Shown here in pieces: positions 54,728 to 61,548 of a DNA stretch of 64,000 bases. The notes under the pieces were generated by a model. It saw only the letters and a program-made list of their open reading frames with translations, was not told the DNA's origin and made no database searches. Within the stretch, counting starts at the first letter, position 1, and each line of letters begins with the position of its first letter. The translations under genes were made by a program, and so were the position numbers. Origin of the DNA: Pseudomonas koreensis (GTDB lineage: Bacteria > Pseudomonadota > Gammaproteobacteria > Pseudomonadales > Pseudomonadaceae); contig NZ_JALJWP010000001.1 of the NCBI RefSeq assembly GCF_024169245.1, positions 1,302,001-1,366,000 on the forward strand, written 5' to 3'.

Positions 54728-55510
54728 TTATTTTGTCTGGTTGAGCACCAGCAGAAGTGCTGCGGTTTGTGCATCCGGCGTGCCATCAAAGCGGGCAGGG
54801 CGATAGTGCATCTGGAACGCAGCGAGGACGTGGCGCGTGGCGACATCCAGCTCGCCGGTTTGCGGCGTGTCGTAACCCAGCCGCGCGAGTTGCGCCTGGA
54901 ACCAGCCGATTTCCGGCAGTGGGTTGGTGTCGAATACAGCCTGCTGCCGCGCCACCGCTTGCTCGTTCGGCCACAGGCCAAGGCCTTCGGCGGCGAGGCG
55001 TTTCCACGGGAACAGTGGCCCCGGATCAAGCTTGCGCAGCGGCGCGATATCGCTGTGACCGATGATGTGCCGAGGGCTGATGCCGTTGCGTTGGCTGATG
55101 TCCTTGAGCAGGGTGATCAGTGATTGAATCTGCGCTTCGCTGTACGGGTACCACAGACGCCCGGTCGGGGTGTCCTTGTAGCCGGGATTGACGATTTCGA
55201 TGCCGATGGAGCTGGAGTTCAACCAGGTGCGGCCCTGCCACTGACTCTCGCCCGCATGCCAGGCGCGCTGGTTCTCATCCATCAACTTATAGATCGTGGC
55301 GCCCTCGTCATCGCCGATTAGGTAATGGCTGCTGACCTCGCCGTGAGTCAGCAGTTGCAGCGAACGCTCCAGCGATGCCGAGGTGTAATGCACTACGACG
55401 AACTGGATGCGGCTGTCGTAATTGGCCGAAGGATGACTGGTGTCGTAGCGCGGGCCGCTGGCGCAACCAGCGAGGACGAGCAGCGAGGCAATCAGGGCAA
55501 AGAATTTCAT
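54728..55510 (-). CDS. ampDh2: Lipoprotein N-acetylmuramoyl-L-alanine amidase, AmpDh2-like
   Basis: 260-residue zinc amidase (AmpD/amidase_2 fold). The signal MKFFALIASLLVLAGCASGP carries a lipobox with Cys at residue 16. Zinc ligands appear as FVVVHYTS (first His) and IIGHSDIAPLRKLDPGPLFPW (second His and Asp), with catalytic Glu in SIGIEIVNPGY. A C-terminal peptidoglycan-binding helical domain (residues ~195-255) follows. It cleaves anhydro-muropeptides or sacculus peptides; AmpDh2 of P. aeruginosa (PA5485) occupies the same position. It lies between the two c-di-GMP enzyme genes. Confidence 0.92.
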   Translation of the reverse strand: MKFFALIASLLVLAGCASGPRYDTSHPSANYDSRIQFVVVHYTSASLERSLQLLTHGEVSSHYLIGDDEGATIYKLMDENQRAWHAGESQWQGRTWLNSSSIGIEIVNPGYKDTPTGRLWYPYSEAQIQSLITLLKDISQRNGISPRHIIGHSDIAPLRKLDPGPLFPWKRLAAEGLGLWPNEQAVARQQAVFDTNPLPEIGWFQAQLARLGYDTPQTGELDVATRHVLAAFQMHYRPARFDGTPDAQTAALLLVLNQTK

Positions 55511-55611
55511 GGCAGAGGACGATACGCAAAAGACAATAATGCAACAGTGTAACGTACGGATCTGGCCAGAGTCCGCCAGCGGGCGGATTTAAACAAAATG
55601 GAACAATTGCC

Positions 55612-57627
55612 TCAGCCCAGCTCTACTCGGTTGCGTCCGGCGTTTTTCGCCCGATACAGCGCCTGATCGGCTCTTTTGAGCACCAGATCGCTGTGTTCAC
55701 CCACCCGGAATGATGTAAGGCCCATGGAAATCGTGATGGTCACTCGCTCGCCCTTGAAGTGAAACGGGCAGGCCTCGATTGCCGCACGCAGGGTTTCCAG
55801 TAGCTTTGCGCCCACCGCTGGCGGCGTTGCCGGCAGTAACAGCACGAACTCTTCACCGCCGAAACGGGCGATGAAATCCGAACCGCGCAGGCGTTTGCGC
55901 AGCACTGTGGCGATAATCTTCAGCACTTTATCGCCGGCCAGATGACCGTAGCTGTCGTTGATGCGCTTGAAGTGATCGAGGTCGAGCATGGCCAGGCTCA
56001 GGGTATTGCCGTGTTGCTGCCACTGCTGGATTTCATGCTCCAGGCGTTCACTCCACGCCGCGCGGTTGGGCAGGCCGGTCAACGGGTCGATCAGGGCTTT
56101 CTGCCGCTGTTCCTCGAGATGTTCGCGGAAACCCAAGGCCTCCTGTTCCATGTGCGCGACCCGTTCCGACAGGCTTTTCAGTCTGGCGGCGACTTCCTGT
56201 TCGCGGGCGTCGCGCTGTTTCTGGTGCTGATCCATGGTGCCGAGCAGGCCTTCGAGGTGATTCTCCAGCACGTGCTTGAGGTCATCGAGGTCGGCTGCTT
56301 GCTGGACGCTGCTCTGCAGTCCATCGACCTGTTCACGGATCTGCGTGTCCATGGCCCGCGCCGCTGAGCTGTTGTCGGCATGCCCTTCACTGGCCGCTTG
56401 GAGGTTGCTCTGAAACGCTTCGAGGCGTTGGTTGAGCTGTTGCAGATACGCTTCGAACTCATGCTGACCACTATCGTTAATCGCCAGCATCAAAGTTGCG
56501 AGATCGTCGAGGATCGGCAGCAGTTCGTACCAGTTCAAGCCATGTTTGAGCCTTTCACGCATGGCTTCGGCTTGCGGGCGGTGACGTTCGGGCAGGGTCA
56601 GGTCGTCGAGCAGGCCGATCAGCGTGTCTTCGATATGCCTGGCCACGGAGCTGTAGGATGGCTCCGGCGAGTCCGGCAGGGCGAAGAGGATGTCGTGTTC
56701 CGGCTGCTCCGGGTCTATAGCGGCCAAGGCTTGAGTGGTCGGCTCGGGGAGCGGCAGGCTATCGGGAACCAGCGGCGACGGATTGCCGGGGTGGCTGAGT
56801 TCGTCGGGGTTGAATGCCTCGGTTGCAAGCGGTGGCGCAACGGGGTCTGGCGCGGCGGGAGCGGCTGGCTCAACCGGTGTCGGCTCGGGTTCAACGACGA
56901 CGGCGGGCGTAGCGAACGCAACGATTTGCGGTTCGGGCGCGGCCTGCACCGGCGCTTCGACGGCGGCGGGAGCCACCATCGCCGACTCAGCGTCCGCGAC
57001 CGGTGCCATTTGCGCCGGCTCCGGTTCAGGTTGCGCGGTGGCGATCGGCTGTGGCGCTGATGCTACCGACGGGTCTGCCGTAGGAGCAGCGGCGTCCTCA
57101 CTGTCACGACTACCAAACAATCGCTGCAACAACCCTGGCCGGCCTGGTTCGGCAGGCGTCTCCAATTGACTCAAGGCCTTGCCCTGCAGGCCACTGAGCT
57201 CGCTGAGCAGCAGTGGCATTTCCCGCGCCTGACCGACGCGGCTGTCCATTTGTTTGGCGAATTTCTTCAGTGGTTGCGCGACTTCGCGCGGCAAAGGGAG
57301 GGCCTGCAACTGGGTGACCAGCGCGGTCAGCGCGGTGCTGACCTGATCGATGCGGGTTTCGCGGCGCTGCTCTGAGTCGAGTACGGCTTTTTCCAGGCGC
57401 GGCAGCAGGGCGGCGAGGCCGGCGTCCATGTCATCGGTGCGCACGACTTCGCGCATTTCCTTCATGCACTGATCGACAGCCTTGTCGGTGCCTTCGGCCG
57501 CCAGCGTGCTGCGCACCAGACCGCGCCGCAGCAGGTCGAGTCGCGCGGCCCAGCGGCGTTCGAGCTTGTCCTGCTGTTCGATGCTCTTGAGGTACTTCTC
57601 TTTCCAGCGCTGGGCGTCGTCGCTCAT
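55612..57627 (-). CDS. dgcH: GGDEF diguanylate cyclase with coiled-coil N-terminus
   Basis: 671-residue soluble protein. A helical N-terminus (residues ~1-160) leads to a Pro/Ala/Glu-rich linker (~165-310), a second helical region with coiled-coil character (~315-500) and a C-terminal GGDEF domain. The active site is GGEEF at residues 590-594 in ARFGGEEFVLLLP. An inhibitory RxxD site is present (RGSD, 581-584), so c-di-GMP synthesis with product feedback is expected. Gene position matches PA5487 (DgcH). It overlaps the EEP gene as ATGA, giving coupled translation. Confidence 0.9.
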   Translation of the reverse strand: MSDDAQRWKEKYLKSIEQQDKLERRWAARLDLLRRGLVRSTLAAEGTDKAVDQCMKEMREVVRTDDMDAGLAALLPRLEKAVLDSEQRRETRIDQVSTALTALVTQLQALPLPREVAQPLKKFAKQMDSRVGQAREMPLLLSELSGLQGKALSQLETPAEPGRPGLLQRLFGSRDSEDAAAPTADPSVASAPQPIATAQPEPEPAQMAPVADAESAMVAPAAVEAPVQAAPEPQIVAFATPAVVVEPEPTPVEPAAPAAPDPVAPPLATEAFNPDELSHPGNPSPLVPDSLPLPEPTTQALAAIDPEQPEHDILFALPDSPEPSYSSVARHIEDTLIGLLDDLTLPERHRPQAEAMRERLKHGLNWYELLPILDDLATLMLAINDSGQHEFEAYLQQLNQRLEAFQSNLQAASEGHADNSSAARAMDTQIREQVDGLQSSVQQAADLDDLKHVLENHLEGLLGTMDQHQKQRDAREQEVAARLKSLSERVAHMEQEALGFREHLEEQRQKALIDPLTGLPNRAAWSERLEHEIQQWQQHGNTLSLAMLDLDHFKRINDSYGHLAGDKVLKIIATVLRKRLRGSDFIARFGGEEFVLLLPATPPAVGAKLLETLRAAIEACPFHFKGERVTITISMGLTSFRVGEHSDLVLKRADQALYRAKNAGRNRVELG

Positions 57628-58502
57628 TCACAGGTTCCGCGAGGGGCAGGGCTCAACGCGGGCAATGCGTCGGCCGTGAGCGAACCCGGCAGACGAATTT
57701 CCACCGCGACCGGCAGGTGATCGGAAATAGGCTGGGCCAGCACCTCGACCTTTTCCAGGGTCAGGGTCGGGCTGAGCAGAATATGATCAAGGCAACGCTG
57801 TGGGCGCCAGCTGGGGAAGGTCGCTTCCACCTGCGGGGCCAGCAGGCCGAGATCGCGTAACGGCGAGTGTTCGAGCAGGTCGCTGGCGTGGGTGTTCATG
57901 TCGCCCATCAGCACCTGATGCTTGTAACCGCTGATCAAATCACGAATGTAGGCCAGTTGCAGGCTGCGCGTCCGCGCGCCAAGGGCCAGGTGCATCATCA
58001 CCACCACCAGTGCTTCCGGACCTTCGCCGAAACGCAGCAGGATCGCGCCGCGACCTTTCGGACCGGGCAGCGGGTGATCTTCGATCGCCCAGGGTTTGAG
58101 GCGACTGAGCACGCCATTGCTGTGCTGGGCCAGCCGGCCGAGGTTGCGATTGAGTTGTTGATACCAGTAGGGGAAGGCGCCGAGATGGGCCAGGTGTTCG
58201 ACCTGATTGACGTAGCCTGAGCGCAGACTGCCGCCATCGGCTTCCTGCAGGGCGACCAGATCGAAGTCGCCAAGCAGGTCACCAATCTTCTGCAGATTGC
58301 CGGAACGCCCTGTGTGCGGCAGCAGATGCTGCCAGCTGCGGGTCAGGTAATGCCGATAACGCTCGGTGCTGATGCCGACCTGGATGTTGAAACTGAGCAA
58401 GCGCAGACGCTGGTCTGCGGGCAGGCCCGTAGACGCCAGGTGATGCTCGTTGACCTGCGGATCGTGCAGGCCAACGGTGCGGTGGGTGTTCCAGCGGCGC
58501 AT
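57624..58502 (-). CDS. Endonuclease/exonuclease/phosphatase (EEP) family protein
   Basis: 292-residue metal-dependent hydrolase fold. Motifs are RLLSFNIQVG (Asn), LVALQEADGG (catalytic Glu), VMMHLALGARTRSLQL (His), LMGDMNTHASDLLEH (Asp/Asn) and PISDHLPVAVEI (terminal Asp-His). No signal peptide is seen. Substrate could be nucleic acid, phospholipid or inositol phosphate; nothing in the sequence decides. Start ATG at 58502, with no strong ribosome site, lies 14 bases after the dsbA stop. Coupled to the downstream cyclase gene. Confidence 0.88.
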   Translation of the reverse strand: MRRWNTHRTVGLHDPQVNEHHLASTGLPADQRLRLLSFNIQVGISTERYRHYLTRSWQHLLPHTGRSGNLQKIGDLLGDFDLVALQEADGGSLRSGYVNQVEHLAHLGAFPYWYQQLNRNLGRLAQHSNGVLSRLKPWAIEDHPLPGPKGRGAILLRFGEGPEALVVVMMHLALGARTRSLQLAYIRDLISGYKHQVLMGDMNTHASDLLEHSPLRDLGLLAPQVEATFPSWRPQRCLDHILLSPTLTLEKVEVLAQPISDHLPVAVEIRLPGSLTADALPALSPAPRGTCE

Positions 58503-58516
58503 GGCGAATGCCGCGC

Positions 58517-59158
58517 TTAGTTGGCAGCCGCCTTGGTTGCCGCTCGCTCTTTGGCGACCAGATCGTCAGCCAGTTTCAGCGCTTGCTCGGCACCACCGGC
58601 AGAGCCGATGTCGAATCGGTATTTACCGTTGACGATCATGGTTGGCACGCCAGTGATTTCGTACTTCTTGGCCAGCTCACGGGCCTTGACGATCTGGCCC
58701 TTGATGGCGAACGAGTCGAAGGTGGCGATGAACTTGTCCTTGTCCACGCCTTGAGTGGCGAGGAAGTCGGCCATGTCGTTCTTGTCGGTGAGCTTCTTGT
58801 GTTCTTTCTGAATGGCGTTGAATACCGCAGCGTGAACCTTGTGCTCGACACCCATCGCTTCGAGGGTCAGGAACATCTGACCGTGAGCGTCCCACGGTCC
58901 GCCGAACATCGCCGGAATGCGCACGAAGTTGACGTCGGACGGCAATTTTTCAACCCACGGGTTGATGACGGGTTCAAAGGCGTAGCAATGCGGGCAGCCG
59001 TACCAGAACAGCTCGACCACTTCGATCTTGCCAGGCTTTGCCACCGGCACCGGGTTGGCCAGTTCTACATAAGGCGCGGCAGGGGCTTCAGCGGCCTGGG
59101 CGGTGACGCCGAACAGGCTGGCAGCGACGAGGGCGGCGCTGATGATCAGATTACGCAT
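58517..59158 (-). CDS. dsbA: Thiol:disulfide interchange protein DsbA
   Basis: 213-residue periplasmic oxidoreductase that introduces disulfides into exported proteins and is reoxidised by DsbB. A signal peptide (MRNLIISAALVAASLFGVTAQA) is followed by the active site CPHC in ELFWYGCPHCYAFEP and the cis-Pro loop ITGVPTMIVNGKY. The start has GGAG seven bases upstream. It is the first gene of a possible dsbA-EEP-dgcH transcript and may oxidise the neighbouring CSS/EAL sensor. Confidence 0.97.
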   Translation of the reverse strand: MRNLIISAALVAASLFGVTAQAAEAPAAPYVELANPVPVAKPGKIEVVELFWYGCPHCYAFEPVINPWVEKLPSDVNFVRIPAMFGGPWDAHGQMFLTLEAMGVEHKVHAAVFNAIQKEHKKLTDKNDMADFLATQGVDKDKFIATFDSFAIKGQIVKARELAKKYEITGVPTMIVNGKYRFDIGSAGGAEQALKLADDLVAKERAATKAAAN

Positions 59159-59251
59159 GCTTTACTCCTGGACAATATGGGTCGCCTCGCTCGACCTGTT
59201 TCGACACAGATCCTGGCGGGCATGAGTGCTGTAGTGTAACGGCAGCGGCCA

Positions 59252-59281
59252 CAAAAAAGGGCGGCCAAAGCCACCCTTTTT
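59252..59281 (-). terminator. Terminator between cytochrome c4 and dsbA
   Basis: On the minus strand AAAAAGGGTGGC pairs with GCCGCCCTTTTTT (one mismatch) around TTTG, ending in a T run. It lies 77 bases after the cytochrome c4 stop and before dsbA. Confidence 0.85.
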
Positions 59282-59357
59282 ATACTTGCTGCGAAGGATT
59301 AATCGAGCGTTAACGTGGCAGGCGTTGCGCACCTCGCTCTACACTCGAACAAGGGCC

Positions 59358-59969
59358 TCAGTGCAGGCCCTGGATGTAGCTGGAAACCGCAGCGATGTCT
59401 TCATCGCTCAGCTTGCGCGCGATGGTGCGCATGGTCATGGCGTCGCCGTCATTGGCGCGACCGTCGACTTCCTTGCGGAAATCGGTCAGCTGCTTGGCGA
59501 TGTATTGTGCGTGCTGGCCGCCCAGATGCGGAAAGCCTGCGGCGGCGTTGCCGGCGCCATTCGGCGAATGGCAACCGGTGCAGGCTGGCAGGCCTTTTTC
59601 CAGGTTGCCGCCACGGAACAGCGCTTCACCGCGAGCAACGATCTTCGGATCGGCGGCACCAACGCTGCCTTTCTGGCTGGCGAAGTAGGCGGAGATATCG
59701 GCCAGATCCTGATCGTTCAGGTTGGTCAGCAGCCCGGTCATTTCCAGCACCACGCGCTTGCCCGACTTGATGTCGTGCAATTGCTTGTCGAGGTAGCGTT
59801 CACCCTGACCTGCCAGTTTCGGAAAGTTTGGCGCCATGCTGTTGCCGTCCGGGCCATGGCAGGCCCCGCACACGGCGGCTTTGGCCTGGCCTGCTGCGGC
59901 ATCGCCGGCAGCATGGGCGAAACCTGAAATTCCCACGGTCAACAGCAGACTCACGATCAATTTGTTCAT
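59358..59969 (-). CDS. Diheme cytochrome c4
   Basis: 203-residue periplasmic protein with a signal peptide (MNKLIVSLLLTVGISGFAHA) and two class I cytochrome c domains. Heme sites are AVCGACHGPDGNS and PACTGCHSPNGAG (CxxCH twice); axial Met residues lie in the NSMAPNFPKLAGQ-type loop and in DAMTMRTIARKL. It donates electrons to terminal oxidases. The equivalent in P. aeruginosa is cc4 (PA5490). Terminates at the hairpin before dsbA. Confidence 0.96.
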   Translation of the reverse strand: MNKLIVSLLLTVGISGFAHAAGDAAAGQAKAAVCGACHGPDGNSMAPNFPKLAGQGERYLDKQLHDIKSGKRVVLEMTGLLTNLNDQDLADISAYFASQKGSVGAADPKIVARGEALFRGGNLEKGLPACTGCHSPNGAGNAAAGFPHLGGQHAQYIAKQLTDFRKEVDGRANDGDAMTMRTIARKLSDEDIAAVSSYIQGLH

Positions 59970-59999
59970 CAGCTAATCCAACTACGGCTAAGGGTTAAG

Positions 60000-60305
60000 T
60001 TATGGGCCGGGCTTACTCTCGCTCATCCACAGGATGATGGCCTGGTAATCCTCGGCACTGCAGTCCATGCACAAACCACGCGGCGGCATCGCCTTGAAAC
60101 CCTGGGTCACGTGTTGCACCAGCGTCCCCATACCTTTCGCCAACCTCGGCGTCCAGGCTTGCTGATCGCCTCTTTTGGGCGCCATGGGTAGTTGGCCGGA
60201 ATGACAGGCACCACAAACACGGTTGTACACAGCTTCCGGATCCTGTGTAGCCTGTGCGCTGTAAAGCGGCACCAAGACTCCGGCAGCCAGCAGCCATTTC
60301 GTCAT
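60000..60305 (-). CDS. Small cytochrome c5-type protein
   Basis: 101-residue exported monoheme cytochrome. A signal peptide (MTKWLLAAGVLVPLYSAQA) precedes the heme site RVCGACHSG. The Met ligand is likely in GFKAMPPRGLC, and the extra Cys pair CMDCS is typical of c5-type proteins (possible disulfide). Start ATG has AAAAGG upstream. Its stop is 30 bases before the cytochrome c4 start, so the two form a transcript and may shuttle electrons together. Confidence 0.92.
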   Translation of the reverse strand: MTKWLLAAGVLVPLYSAQATQDPEAVYNRVCGACHSGQLPMAPKRGDQQAWTPRLAKGMGTLVQHVTQGFKAMPPRGLCMDCSAEDYQAIILWMSESKPGP

Positions 60306-60496
60306 AAAACGACCTTTTCAGGGTTGAGAGCGTTCTGCGTTCTAATGCGCAATCAAAGTCTGGCGCTCTCGTGAACTTCATCCTTCGCTGGGACAAAGCA
60401 CACACAAAATCTGCGGCATTATATACTGGCGTCACTGAAACGGAAGCGACACCGCGTTCCGCGCCCATTCCCGGCGCCGCCCACATCGGAAATCCC

Positions 60497-61141
60497 ATGC
60501 AACTCAAGAATCCCATCCTCGGCCTGTGCCAACAGTCCACATTCATGCTCAGTGCCGCCAAAGTCGATCAATGCCCTGACGACGAAGGCTTCGAAGTGGC
60601 GTTTGCCGGTCGTTCCAACGCTGGCAAATCCAGCGCGCTGAACACCCTGACCCACGCCAGCCTGGCGCGCACCTCGAAAACTCCGGGTCGCACACAGCTG
60701 TTGAACTTCTTCAAGCTAGACGATGATCGCCGTCTGGTCGACCTGCCGGGCTACGGTTATGCAAAAGTACCGATCCCGCTCAAGCAACACTGGCAGCGCC
60801 ACCTCGAGGCTTACCTCGGTGGTCGGGAGAGTCTGAAGGGTTTGATTCTGATGATGGACATCCGCCATCCGATGACCGACTTCGACCTGCTGATGCTCGA
60901 CTGGGCCGTCGCCGCCGGCATGCCGATGCACATCCTGCTGACCAAAGCCGACAAGCTCACCTACGGCGCAGCCAAGAACACCCTGCTGAAAGTGCAGTCG
61001 GAAATCCGCAAAGGCTGGGGCGACTCGATCACCATCCAACTGTTCTCTGCACCAAAACGCATGGGCCTGGAAGAGGCCTACACCGTATTGGCCGACTGGA
61101 TGGAACTCGCAGACAAAGGCGCCGAGGTGGCAGCCGAGTAA
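60497..61141 (+). CDS. engB: Ribosome-biogenesis GTP-binding protein EngB/YsxC
   Basis: 214-residue GTPase needed for 50S subunit assembly. G motifs are intact: G1 [13 protein letters not shown]2 region [15 protein letters not shown]3 [12 protein letters not shown]4 LLTKADKL and G5 LFSAPKRMG. The long frame begins at 60371, but the ATG at 60497 follows CGGAAA and matches the family start [11 protein letters not shown]. It is divergent from the cytochrome genes and convergent with polA across the small-RNA region, the same arrangement as around Spot 42 in E. coli. Confidence 0.97.
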   Translation: MQLKNPILGLCQQSTFMLSAAKVDQCPDDEGFEVAFAGRSNAGKSSALNTLTHASLARTSKTPGRTQLLNFFKLDDDRRLVDLPGYGYAKVPIPLKQHWQRHLEAYLGGRESLKGLILMMDIRHPMTDFDLLMLDWAVAAGMPMHILLTKADKLTYGAAKNTLLKVQSEIRKGWGDSITIQLFSAPKRMGLEEAYTVLADWMELADKGAEVAAE

Positions 61142-61181
61142 GACAATTTCAAAACTGACTGTGGTGCTGTCAGGCAAGGCG

Positions 61182-61241
61182 AAAGCACCGCTAAAAAGCG
61201 GAGTTTAGGGTACCTAAATGAGCATTTTTAGCGGTGCTTTT
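61182..61241. terminator. Long hairpin terminator after engB
   Basis: AAAGCACCGCTAAAAA (61182-) and TTTTTAGCGGTGCTTTT (to 61241) form a 16-bp stem. The loop contains a second palindrome, TTTAGG-GTA-CCTAAA (61204-61218). The T run follows on the plus strand, 40 bases after the engB stop; the A-rich other side lets it work in reverse. Confidence 0.85.
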
Positions 61242-61276
61242 AACGCAGCATGACGGCATCACAGCCAGTTTTGGGG

Positions 61277-61407
61277 CAAAAAAAGCCCCGGACTTCATTG
61301 GGGAGGGAGAAGTTCCGGGGTTTAAGTTCCGAACCGCTAGGGCGGGGTTCAGATATCTGCCAACACTTAACACAACATAGGAGCATCGAAGGGCTTCACC
61401 AGCCATT
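61277..61407 (-). ncRNA. ersA: ErsA-type small RNA in the engB-polA gap
   Basis: On the minus strand an AlgU-like promoter (61415-61442) is followed 131 nt later by a strong terminator: CCCCGGA, ACTTC / GAAGT arms, TCCGGGG, then seven T at 61284-61278. The terminator loop is C-rich (TCCCTCCCC), suited to pairing with ribosome sites. P. aeruginosa ErsA is a 132-nt AlgU-dependent RNA in this gap that represses algC. Position, promoter class and length agree. The exact start (about 61406-61408) is inferred. Confidence 0.75.
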
Positions 61408-61414
61408 CAGTACC

Positions 61415-61442
61415 TCTGAGTGTTTCATCGGCAGATTAGTTC
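61415..61442 (-). promoter_or_regulatory. AlgU (sigma-22)-type promoter for the ErsA-like RNA
   Basis: Minus-strand GAACTA (61442-61437), 17 bases, then TCAGA (61419-61415). The AlgU consensus is GAACTT-N16/17-TCTGA, so each box has one mismatch. It points to a start near 61407. Confidence 0.65.
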
Positions 61443-61548
61443 AGATTTTTTTCAAAAAGCTTTGGAATAGGCTCAAGCATTTATCGGTCTAAGCCCGTTT
61501 CATCGGGCTCGCCGCGGCAGCAGGTCGCGGCGATGCCTAAAAAATGGC

